Below, piece by piece: positions 54,555 to 62,800 of a stretch of 64,000 bases of DNA. Positions within the stretch are counted from its first letter, which is position 1. Each line of letters opens with the position of its first letter. A program made the position numbers and the translations under genes. Source of the DNA: Dokdonia sp. Hel_I_53 (GTDB lineage Bacteria; Bacteroidota; Bacteroidia; Flavobacteriales; Flavobacteriaceae); contig NZ_VISL01000001.1 in assembly GCF_007827465.1 (NCBI RefSeq), forward strand, positions 1,350,501 through 1,414,500. The letters are read 5' to 3'. The notes under the pieces were generated by a model. It did no database searches and was not told the origin of the DNA. It saw nothing but the letters and a program-made list of their open reading frames with translations.

Positions 54555-55691
54555 CTACTCTGCTTGTGTTTGGGTATCCTTTCCTTCTTGATACATCTTA
54601 ACTAGCATACCAGCATAAGCGCCAGGAACTGGTTTACTAACAATACGCGTTCCATCAGGAACTCCTTTTACAACTACTTCTTTTTCGGAAAAATATACAG
54701 GTTGCACATTTATCATTTCTAGTATAGAATCCCGCACGGTAAAAAGTTGATTTTCTGGCTGTAGTAAGCCTCTAGGTATTGATATAGCGTCTGCCTCTTC
54801 TTTTGCCTCTAATACAGCTTCGAGATATACTCCCTCTTTTAAATCTGACCCCTTCACCTCTATGTATGCATTTATAGTTTGCGAAGCTTGATCTATATTT
54901 CCATTGACACGACTTACTTTACCTATGTATTCTCGCTCCCCATTAATAGTTGTAAGCATCACTTGGCTCCCAATTTTCAATAAATCTGCGTAAGATTTGC
55001 TAATGGCCACCTCAAGTTCATACACACTTGTATCGATAAACTCTCCTAATTTTTGTCCTGGACGAACAAGGGTTCCTTCTGTAACTAGTGTTTCTGTCAA
55101 TATTCCAGAAAATGGAGCAGCAATTCTATACTTGCTTAATCGTTGTTCGAGGTTTTTTACATTGTAATAGGATGTAAGTATATTACGGCCTGAGATAAAA
55201 TACTTTTCCTTTTCTGATGTCATTTCTGGAAGCTCAGGTGTGTTCTTATTTACATCAAATGTATTGAGGTAGGCATTCCACTTTTGAAAAGAATCTGGGT
55301 AATCTAAACGCAGGTCTGGCATAATCGCTGTAATCTGATCATATAGTGCACTTTTCTGAGCTTTAACTTGGGCGTAATATTCTGCGCTATTTAGGCTTAA
55401 TAACGTTTCTCCTTTACGATAGGTTTGTCCTGGTTTAAACAATTTACTACCTCGTTGTAAAACACCTTGAACTTCTGAGAAAAGCTCTAGTCTACGTTGA
55501 GAAACAAGATTTCCATTAGCAGAAATATTAATAGGAACAATTCCATTGTTTACGGTATCTACGAAAACAGTTTTAATAACTTTCTTAGGCTTAGGACGTT
55601 CTTTTTGATTGCTGGCAATTATGGCCTGTGATGCAAAATAGGCTCCTATAATTAATATGAGTCCTACAACTGAAAGTATAACTTTACGCAT
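54555..55691 (-). CDS. RND efflux periplasmic adaptor subunit
   Basis: 378 residues. A signal anchor helix (KVILSVVGLILIIGAYFAS) is followed by lipoyl-type and hairpin segments (LFSEVQGVLQRGSKLFKPGQTYRKGETLLSL; FSGILTETLVTEGTLVRPGQKLGEF) and a beta-barrel region. Bridges the RND pump and TolC. First gene of the four-gene operon; one base separates it from the permease gene. Confidence 0.92.
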   Translation of the reverse strand: MRKVILSVVGLILIIGAYFASQAIIASNQKERPKPKKVIKTVFVDTVNNGIVPINISANGNLVSQRRLELFSEVQGVLQRGSKLFKPGQTYRKGETLLSLNSAEYYAQVKAQKSALYDQITAIMPDLRLDYPDSFQKWNAYLNTFDVNKNTPELPEMTSEKEKYFISGRNILTSYYNVKNLEQRLSKYRIAAPFSGILTETLVTEGTLVRPGQKLGEFIDTSVYELEVAISKSYADLLKIGSQVMLTTINGEREYIGKVSRVNGNIDQASQTINAYIEVKGSDLKEGVYLEAVLEAKEEADAISIPRGLLQPENQLFTVRDSILEMINVQPVYFSEKEVVVKGVPDGTRIVSKPVPGAYAGMLVKMYQEGKDTQTQAE

Positions 55692-55967
55692 TTAGAGTAG
55701 TTTAAATATATATCCTTAGAGACAAGCAGTCAAAGGATTGGAATTTACAAAGCTACCTATGTAAAACAGTCGCAGTTGTTAAGAAGTTCTTAAATAAAAT
55801 GTTATAAAAGTTATTATTACAAGGTATTAAGTTATAAGCATGAGAGGGTAATAACTAAGTTACCTTTCCATGTATACCCTAGTACTTCTATATTAAAAAA
55901 AACTGATCGATATACCGAGGAGCACTCTTTATGTAGAACCTCTTTGAGTTAGGGAATTTGCAGAAAT
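55692..55967. other. Leader region of the RND operon
   Basis: About 275 bases between the adaptor start and the palindrome next to the ABC-F stop. Minus-strand TAGCTTTG (55748-55755) fits TAnnTTTG, but no good -33 element is seen. No reading frame or RNA gene is evident. Confidence 0.4.
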
Positions 55968-55969
55968 AC

Positions 55970-55983
55970 GCTTTCGCGAAAGC
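55970..55983. repeat. Iterated palindrome GCTTTCGCGAAAGC, copy 14
   Basis: Exact copy with symmetrical AC/GT flanks (18 bp), ending 6 bases before the stop codon of the ABC-F gene. It is the last exact copy in the window. Confidence 0.95.
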
Positions 55984-55991
55984 GTGAAAAT

Positions 55992-57905
55992 TCAACTCAA
56001 CGCGTCTAGCTCTTCAGTGATAGCCTCCCATTCTTCCATTAGGATGTCTAACTTTTTTTTCTTTTTATTGTAGATGTCAAAAAAATCTGCCTTTGCGATG
56101 GTTTCCTCATAATTTACAGCCAGCTCTACATCTAAAGCTTTAACTTCTCGCTCTAGCTTATTAATATTTGCTTCGGCCTTGCTTAATCTATTGTTTAAAG
56201 ATTTGAGTTTCTTCTGATCTTCAAACGATTTTTTACTTTCCTTAGGTTTTTCATCTGTTTTTTTAACAACATCTCGTTTCTCTATATCCCTTAGATTAGA
56301 TACATCACGCTGTTCTAGATAATAATCTATATCACCTAGATATTCTTTTATACGCTTATCCTTAAATTCATACACGCGATCTGTAAGGCCTTGTAAAAAA
56401 TCTCTATCGTGAGAAACTACAATAAGTGTACCCTCAAATTGATTAAGACTATCTTTCAAGACGTTTTTAGACTTTATATCTAAATGGTTTGTAGGCTCAT
56501 CCATTACAAGCACGTTAAATGGTTGTAACATCAATTTTGCTAAGGCTAACCTATTACGTTCCCCTCCAGAAAGCACCCTTACATATTTATCTACCTCCTC
56601 ACCTCGAAAGAGAAAAGAACCTAAAATATTACGCACATTGGGCCGCGTTTTTTCATCTGCTGCATCAATCATTGTTTCTTCAACAGTTTTTGATCCATCT
56701 AGATATTCAGCTTGATTTTGAGCAAAGTATCCTATCTGGACATTGTGTCCTAGCTTTACATTTCCTTTATGAGATAACTCTCCCACAATGATTTTTGCAA
56801 GCGTAGATTTTCCTTGACCATTTTGTCCTACAAAGGCCGTTTTTGTATCACGTTCTATGAGTAAGTCTATGTTTTGAAGTACATTTTTATCTTCGTAGCT
56901 TTTTTCAACTCCTTCTGCTTCTACAACGACTTTTCCAGGGGTTACAGATACGGGAAATTTCAGAGTCATCACACTATTATCATCCTCATCTACTTCAATA
57001 CGATCTATTTTATCTAACTTTTTTATGAGAGATTGTGCCATTGTAGCTTTAGAAGCTTTGGCGCGGAATTTTTCAATAAGCTTTTCTGTTTGTTCAATTT
57101 GCTTCTGTTGGTTCTTTTGAGATGCAAGCTGCTGCTCTCTTAGCTCTTTACGCAACACAAGATATTCTGAGTATGGCTTTGGGTAATCATAAATACGACC
57201 TAGCGATATTTCAATGGTTCTATTAGTAACGTTATCTAAAAACATCTTATCGTGAGAAACAATAACTACTGCTCCTGTGTATCCCTTTAAAAATGTTTCT
57301 AACCATATTATAGACTCAATATCTAAGTGATTAGTAGGTTCATCAAGCAATAAGATATCATGATTTTGCAATAGTAATTTTGCCAGTTCAATACGCATGC
57401 GCCACCCTCCAGAAAATGTGTCAGTAAGCTTGTCAAAATCATCACGTTTAAAACCTAAACCTTGCAATATACGTTCTGTTTCACCTTTGTAATTATAACC
57501 TCCATGCACTTCATATTGCTCTTGAACTTCATTTACATCAATCATTAATTGATGATAGCCCTCACTTTCGTAATCTGTACGAGTTGCTAGCTGATTGTTT
57601 ATATCATCTAACTGAGCTTCTAGTTTTTTTATTTTGGCGAAAGCCTCATAAGATTCTTCAAGAACTGTGCGCCCTTCTACAAAATCTATATCCTGCTTTA
57701 AGAATCCAATACTTACCTCTTTCTCTATAGCAATAGAACCTGTATCGTATTGCTGCTCACCAGAAATAATTCGTAGCATTGTAGATTTACCTGCTCCATT
57801 TTTACCTACAAGCCCTACCCGATCTCCGTCCCCTAGACGAAATGTTATTTCTTCAAATAAGTATTCGCCTTGAAAAGACACTGAAAGATTATGAATATTA
57901 AGCAT
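55992..57905 (-). CDS. ABC-F family ATPase
   Basis: 637 residues, two ABC domains without membrane helices. Walker A GKNGAGKS and GQNGQGKS, signatures TFSGGWRMR and LSGGERNR, Walker B ILLLDEPTNHLD and VLVMDEPTNHLD, the linker between the two domains, and a C-terminal coiled coil (KSLNNRLSKAEANINKLEREVKALD). Soluble ABC-F proteins act on the ribosome, as translation factors or antibiotic resistance factors; the subfamily cannot be fixed here. Confidence 0.93.
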   Translation of the reverse strand: MLNIHNLSVSFQGEYLFEEITFRLGDGDRVGLVGKNGAGKSTMLRIISGEQQYDTGSIAIEKEVSIGFLKQDIDFVEGRTVLEESYEAFAKIKKLEAQLDDINNQLATRTDYESEGYHQLMIDVNEVQEQYEVHGGYNYKGETERILQGLGFKRDDFDKLTDTFSGGWRMRIELAKLLLQNHDILLLDEPTNHLDIESIIWLETFLKGYTGAVVIVSHDKMFLDNVTNRTIEISLGRIYDYPKPYSEYLVLRKELREQQLASQKNQQKQIEQTEKLIEKFRAKASKATMAQSLIKKLDKIDRIEVDEDDNSVMTLKFPVSVTPGKVVVEAEGVEKSYEDKNVLQNIDLLIERDTKTAFVGQNGQGKSTLAKIIVGELSHKGNVKLGHNVQIGYFAQNQAEYLDGSKTVEETMIDAADEKTRPNVRNILGSFLFRGEEVDKYVRVLSGGERNRLALAKLMLQPFNVLVMDEPTNHLDIKSKNVLKDSLNQFEGTLIVVSHDRDFLQGLTDRVYEFKDKRIKEYLGDIDYYLEQRDVSNLRDIEKRDVVKKTDEKPKESKKSFEDQKKLKSLNNRLSKAEANINKLEREVKALDVELAVNYEETIAKADFFDIYNKKKKKLDILMEEWEAITEELDALS

Positions 57906-57986
57906 ATCTGGATAAGTAAAAATTATAAACCCTTTGTTTTAAGGAGTGCAAAAATGCTTAAATTTGTACTCTAAACCAATGAGATT

Positions 57987-58376
57987 ATGGGATTTCTAAA
58001 AGGATCAAAACTATACAGCATCTTCACAGGCACTTGCCCTGTATGTCAAAATGAATCCATGTATAGAACTCAAAACCCCTATAAGCTTTCTCAAACCCTC
58101 AAAATGCATGAACGCTGCTCTCATTGCGACACAAAATATAAAATAGAACCTTCTTTTTTTTATGGAGCAATGTATGTAAGCTACCCAGTAGGGATCGCAT
58201 TTGCAACCGCAGCTTTTGTAATTACTTATTTGTTATTTGAAGCTACACTCACTAATACTTTTATTGCGATAATAGGCACAATGATCGTTTTTATGCCAGT
58301 GATAATGAGGATTTCGCGTAATATATGGATTAATTTTTTTATGAAATATGACCCTTCAAAAAGCAAAATTACTTAA
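57987..58376 (+). CDS. DUF983 family protein
   Basis: 129 residues. N-terminal zinc-ribbon-like cysteines (TGTCPVCQNESM and ERCSHCDTKYKIE) are followed by two membrane helices (about 60-80 and 90-112). This matches DUF983, a family often near respiratory genes. Divergent from the ABC-F gene. Confidence 0.85.
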   Translation: MGFLKGSKLYSIFTGTCPVCQNESMYRTQNPYKLSQTLKMHERCSHCDTKYKIEPSFFYGAMYVSYPVGIAFATAAFVITYLLFEATLTNTFIAIIGTMIVFMPVIMRISRNIWINFFMKYDPSKSKIT

Positions 58377-58421
58377 ATACCAACTTTAACTGCAGCTTTA
58401 AATAAAGAGCATATTGATCTA

Positions 58422-59471
58422 TTATTTGTTTGTAAATCTCACACAGTTGAGTTCTTCAGGTATAGACATCCCGTTTTCAATTGCATCATATAAATATTGA
58501 GCTAGCATAGGTCCTGCCATTACCCCCCTTGTCCCTAACCCGTTTATGATTGCAAGTTGTTTGTGCTTAGGATGGACCCCAAGAATAGGTCTTCTATCTC
58601 CAGTTGTGGGTCTTACTCCCGCTTCTTGATCTATAACTTCATAAGATACATTGATAACTAACTCTAACTTTGCGATTAATTCTTCCCTTGCCGAAAGTGT
58701 AGGCTTCCAGTCTTTATCAATCCAATTGTAAGTAGCACCAACTTTGTAAACGTCATTTCCTATAGGAATAATAAAGATAGATGATTTTATGGCTTCAGAA
58801 ATTTTTAAACCTGGCGCTTTTATAAGTAAATACTCACCTTTATTTCCAACAATAGGTAATGAATTAAAATACGGATTATTTTTTACCCCAAAACCTTCGG
58901 CAAAAACTATATACTTCGCCCTATAATTTCCATAAATAGCGTAATCATCTTTAAAGACTATAGTATTATGGGAAAATAACGCTTTCGAGAAACTGCTATT
59001 CTTCTCCAGATAATTGATATAGCTTTTTTGTAAATCTCTAATAGCTAATCTTCCTGTTTCTTGCACCTTCCCGTAATCAAATGGTACATTAACTGCTTTG
59101 TTTGAGTTTCTAATCACAGAAGGGCTCAAGAATCTTTTTAACCCATCTTTATCGCTAGCGGCAAACCAATTGTTTTGATCCTCTATAGAATGAAATACTT
59201 TACGCACGGACAGATCATTCATGAAAGAAACACCGAGCTTGTTTTCTAAACTTTTAAAAAATAATAATGCATTATCAAACTGTTCTACTGCTTTGTAAGG
59301 TAATGTATAGCGCTTTAATATGACTGGATTATATAGTCCCGCTGCGACCTTGCTAGCACTCTCAATACCTTGATCTATCACTAAAAAAGACTTCCCTTCA
59401 CGCTCACAAATATCTGCTAAGCAAATACCCGCAAGACCAAAGCCCACTATAATATAATCTAGATCCTTCAT
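58422..59471 (-). CDS. FAD-dependent oxidoreductase (DAO-type)
   Basis: 349 residues. The N-terminal dinucleotide motif is DYIIVGFGLAGICLADI, and the C-terminal GVRPTTGDRRPILGVHPKHKQLAIINGLGTRGVMAGPMLAQYL is the second FAD-binding region of the D-amino acid oxidase fold. AAGLYNP near residue 44 is a further conserved DAO-like element. Substrate unknown. A degenerate palindrome is at 58981-58994. Confidence 0.85.
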   Translation of the reverse strand: MKDLDYIIVGFGLAGICLADICEREGKSFLVIDQGIESASKVAAGLYNPVILKRYTLPYKAVEQFDNALLFFKSLENKLGVSFMNDLSVRKVFHSIEDQNNWFAASDKDGLKRFLSPSVIRNSNKAVNVPFDYGKVQETGRLAIRDLQKSYINYLEKNSSFSKALFSHNTIVFKDDYAIYGNYRAKYIVFAEGFGVKNNPYFNSLPIVGNKGEYLLIKAPGLKISEAIKSSIFIIPIGNDVYKVGATYNWIDKDWKPTLSAREELIAKLELVINVSYEVIDQEAGVRPTTGDRRPILGVHPKHKQLAIINGLGTRGVMAGPMLAQYLYDAIENGMSIPEELNCVRFTNK

Positions 59472-59528
59472 CCCACAAAAGTACCTTTTTAGATTAAGTA
59501 TCTAAACAAACAAAATAAACGCTATAAA

Positions 59529-59563
59529 AAAACCACCTAAACAAATAATGCTTAGGTGGTTTT
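59529..59563 (-). terminator. Terminator downstream of gldN
   Basis: AAAACCACCTAA (59529-59540) and TTAGGTGGTTTT (59552-59563) arms. It ends the gldKLMN operon before the FAD oxidoreductase gene. Confidence 0.88.
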
Positions 59564-59582
59564 GAATCCATGAATATAGTTT

Positions 59583-60476
59583 CTAATAATTCCAGAGATC
59601 TTGTTCAATATCCCTGATAGTCTCTTTGATACGTTGAGATTCTAATAACTGCATCATTGCATTATCACTAATATAATCTTTAACTCTTCGATCACCTTGT
59701 ACATTGTCCTCTCTGTAAATTGTAGCGTCAAAACGGCGACTATTTAACAAATGATCAAATGAAATAGGCATAGAAGTGTTCTTTCTATTAAATGCTTTTG
59801 CCTTGTGAAGTACATCTCTTGCTCCAGGGAACCAAACCCAAAATAATTCAATATCTGCTGCAGAGGCATCATCTAAAAAGTTTACATCTCCAGAAACCGG
59901 AGCAAGCCCTAGTAAACGATACTTTAACTCACCTTGACGCTTATCAATATACCAATATCCACGAATGTGATATGCGTTAATATTGTAAGCTGTAATTTCT
60001 GTACGCTCAATATTATAGTCTGAGATAGGCTCACCAGCATTTAACTGATCATACCCTGCGTCTGAGGTATCAACTTTTACCATTGCCGCACCAAGATCTT
60101 CTAATAATATTTTTTCAGTAAAATACGAGTCTCTGTAAATCGCATCAATCTTCCCATTTTTAATATTCTTAATAAGAACATCAAAAAGTGAGCGACGGTC
60201 AGATCCCATGTTTACCGTATCAATAGGATAATACAATGGAAAATTCACACGTTCATCGAGATCAATAACCTCCCACGTATTTTTTGACCATAGTACGTCT
60301 CGTTTCTCTACATAACCATATGGTAATGGCTCGTCATTGTCTTGTGCTTTTTGATCTTCAGTTATCTCAAACATCTCATCTGGCGTTTTTGCATTAAGGA
60401 TGTTACCTTGTGCAAAAACAGAAGGGACTGTTACTAATAAACCGAGTACGACAAAAAATGATTTCTTAAGACTCAT
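59583..60476 (-). CDS. gldN: Gliding motility / type IX secretion protein GldN
   Basis: 297 residues with a signal peptide ending near VFAQ. GldN (PorN) is a periplasmic/outer-membrane partner of GldK and GldM in the T9SS core. Signature-like segments: VLWSKNTWEVIDLDERVNFPLYYPID, RSLFDVLIKNIKNGKIDAIY and LLGLAPV. Last gene of gldKLMN. Confidence 0.95.
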   Translation of the reverse strand: MSLKKSFFVVLGLLVTVPSVFAQGNILNAKTPDEMFEITEDQKAQDNDEPLPYGYVEKRDVLWSKNTWEVIDLDERVNFPLYYPIDTVNMGSDRRSLFDVLIKNIKNGKIDAIYRDSYFTEKILLEDLGAAMVKVDTSDAGYDQLNAGEPISDYNIERTEITAYNINAYHIRGYWYIDKRQGELKYRLLGLAPVSGDVNFLDDASAADIELFWVWFPGARDVLHKAKAFNRKNTSMPISFDHLLNSRRFDATIYREDNVQGDRRVKDYISDNAMMQLLESQRIKETIRDIEQDLWNY

Positions 60477-60489
60477 AATTAATTTTATT

Positions 60490-62043
60490 TTAGTTTGCTA
60501 ACTCGATAAGTATTGGAGAAACTGTCTTCAATCTGTATCCTGAGTTACCTTTTATACTTGCTTTGATATCAAAAATCTGTACTGTAGATCCTCTCTTAGC
60601 TCTTTTTAAAGCAGATTTAGCTTGAGCATTAAGTCTATCACCTCTTACAGATACCGTCGCTGCTTCACCAGCACGAAATTTAAAACTATTTACTTTTAGA
60701 TTTAAATTAAAATCAAAATCTGGAAGGACAGCACCAATAGGAGCTTTTTCAATAGTTCCTCTAGGTTTTTTTAACGAACCACTGTCGTCTCCACCAAGAG
60801 CTCCCACAGGACGTGGTATATCTTTAATACGGAAAACAGCTTTATCCGAAACAGTACCTCCACCGTCTGGTAGTTTTGCATTAACATTTATAGTTACTTC
60901 ACGACCCTTTCCAGGTTTCATAATATAACTACTTCCTGATCTTTTACTTAAACCAGTACCAGATGCAGTGACTGCATTGTCAGATACACCAGCAAAAGAT
61001 ATCGTCATTGGATTTGCAACTCCACGATATACAACGTTCATTTTGTCTGCAGCTATTGTTGCAGAATTAGGTTTATTAATAGTTGTAAATGCCTGTGTAA
61101 CTGCCACTTCAATTTCCTTACCATCTTGTGGGTAAAACAAAGATCCTGTTATTTCATGTGTTCCAACTCCTCCAGTGTTTACGCCAAGAACCAGCTTACC
61201 ACCATCATAAGAAATTTTATCCTCTGGTATTGCTCTACCATCTAATTTTAACTCAACTCTTGAAGGCTTTGTAGACTCATCTACACGACCTAAAGAAAGT
61301 ACACCATCAAATTTGGATCCTGTATAATAAGCTCCTTTAGAGGTAGTCATTACTGTCTCATAGTTATCTAAAGAGGCCAACTCTTTTAAATTTCCTGAGA
61401 GTAATTTAGTCAATAGCTCATTCTCTACAACCTTAATGTCATTTTGTAATTGAGATAATTTTGTTAGAGATGAAACTGACGGAAACCCTACATAATTATA
61501 AGAAATATAGTCCTTTTCTACACCTTCACTATCAACAATATCTGCTGTACTAAAATCTGCATTGATTTGAGAAGATAAAGCTTCATTATCACCGGCTAAT
61601 TCTAACATCCCTTCTCTATACGTAGTCATTTGGTTTAAAAACTCTTGACCTTTAGGTGATATTTTTCCTCCAGCATAATAACGCTCATCTATAAAGTTAG
61701 ACTTATCCATAGACTCGTAATCTTTAGGATCTTCTACCTCTGCTAAAAGTGCATCTTTCTCTGCTGCTAGATATGCAAAATATGCATCACCAAGATCCTT
61801 GGCTGATTTTGCCGTTGCAGCAGCAGCCTTAAACTCCTCGTTCTCATTAGCTTTCTTTGAAAGATCTGCAAGTGCAAGTTCATTTTTAGCTTCAAAAGTT
61901 GTGTTTGATCTATCAAACTTTTCATTAATTGATCCAAAGGCTGATAGTACTTCCTTAGACATATTAAGTGCTAGCATCGCTATAAACACTAGATACATCA
62001 AGTTAATCATTTTCTGCCTTGGGCTTTGTTTTCCTCCTGCCAT
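60490..62043 (-). CDS. gldM: Gliding motility / type IX secretion motor protein GldM
   Basis: 517 residues. An N-terminal membrane helix (MINLMYLVFIAMLALNMSKEVLSAFG) that inserts into the GldL ring is followed by a long helical then beta-domain periplasmic part ending in PILIELAN. GldL and GldM form the proton-driven rotary motor that powers secretion and gliding. Thirteen bases from gldN. Confidence 0.95.
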   Translation of the reverse strand: MAGGKQSPRQKMINLMYLVFIAMLALNMSKEVLSAFGSINEKFDRSNTTFEAKNELALADLSKKANENEEFKAAAATAKSAKDLGDAYFAYLAAEKDALLAEVEDPKDYESMDKSNFIDERYYAGGKISPKGQEFLNQMTTYREGMLELAGDNEALSSQINADFSTADIVDSEGVEKDYISYNYVGFPSVSSLTKLSQLQNDIKVVENELLTKLLSGNLKELASLDNYETVMTTSKGAYYTGSKFDGVLSLGRVDESTKPSRVELKLDGRAIPEDKISYDGGKLVLGVNTGGVGTHEITGSLFYPQDGKEIEVAVTQAFTTINKPNSATIAADKMNVVYRGVANPMTISFAGVSDNAVTASGTGLSKRSGSSYIMKPGKGREVTINVNAKLPDGGGTVSDKAVFRIKDIPRPVGALGGDDSGSLKKPRGTIEKAPIGAVLPDFDFNLNLKVNSFKFRAGEAATVSVRGDRLNAQAKSALKRAKRGSTVQIFDIKASIKGNSGYRLKTVSPILIELAN

Positions 62044-62092
62044 TATCTTAAACTTTTAGTTGTTAATTAATTAATTGCGTTAACAACTAAGA

Positions 62093-62725
62093 TTAGTTCT
62101 TAGACATTGCAGAAAGCATTCCACCATACACACCATTCAATGAAGATAGATTTGTTGCTAGGCTTTCCATTTGTTCTTTGAGCTTACCAGCATTTGTAGC
62201 TACTTGCTCATTGATTTCAGCTTGACGACTTGAAGACTCAACTTGTACTTTGTAAAGACTATTTAAAGATTCCATTTGAGCAGCAGCAAGTGCCATTTCT
62301 TCAGAATACTTTTTAGTAGAAGCCATGGCATCAGTAGTAGGAGCAATCCCTTTTGCAGCACCTTCAAAATTACGGATACTGTCTCCTAAGCTACTCATTA
62401 ACTCTCCATCAATTTTTGCTTCTTTCAACATTACGTCTAATTTCTTAGAAAGTTGTGCTTCTGCATCTACAGGTGCTACCTTATTCTTACCATTAGTGTT
62501 TGATCCTGCTAATTCTGGATAAACCAATGACCAATCAAGTTCATCATCAACTGGCTCAAATGCAGAAATTGCAAAAACAACAGCCTCCGTAATAAGACCG
62601 ATTATAAGCATTAAGTTTCCAAAAGGCCAGTGCATAATTTTAAATAATGCTCCGATAATTACAACTGCAGCTCCAAGTCCGTAGACCATGTTCATAAGCT
62701 TCTTTCCTGTGTTAGATTTTGCCAT
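62093..62725 (-). CDS. gldL: Gliding motility / type IX secretion motor protein GldL
   Basis: 210 residues. Two membrane helices (about 13-31 and 36-56) and a coiled-coil cytosolic tail. Glu47 in the second helix (IIGLITEAVVF) corresponds to the glutamate used for proton conduction in GldL/PorL. Forms the stator-like ring around GldM. Confidence 0.95.
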   Translation of the reverse strand: MAKSNTGKKLMNMVYGLGAAVVIIGALFKIMHWPFGNLMLIIGLITEAVVFAISAFEPVDDELDWSLVYPELAGSNTNGKNKVAPVDAEAQLSKKLDVMLKEAKIDGELMSSLGDSIRNFEGAAKGIAPTTDAMASTKKYSEEMALAAAQMESLNSLYKVQVESSSRQAEINEQVATNAGKLKEQMESLATNLSSLNGVYGGMLSAMSKN

Positions 62726-62800
62726 AATAGTTTTTTTTAGTTAAGTAAGTTAATTTAGTTAAGTAATTGAAAAAGTATAATTTGGGATAATTAAAAGGTA

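Noticed and set aside
411-55983. Palindromes as ends of a transposon or CRISPR repeats
   Set aside because: Spacing is irregular (1 to 8 kb), there is no transposase, no target-site duplication, and nothing between copies is repeated.
57634-57648. Half palindrome in the ABC-F gene
   Set aside because: Only one arm (GCGAAAGC) is present; too short to count.
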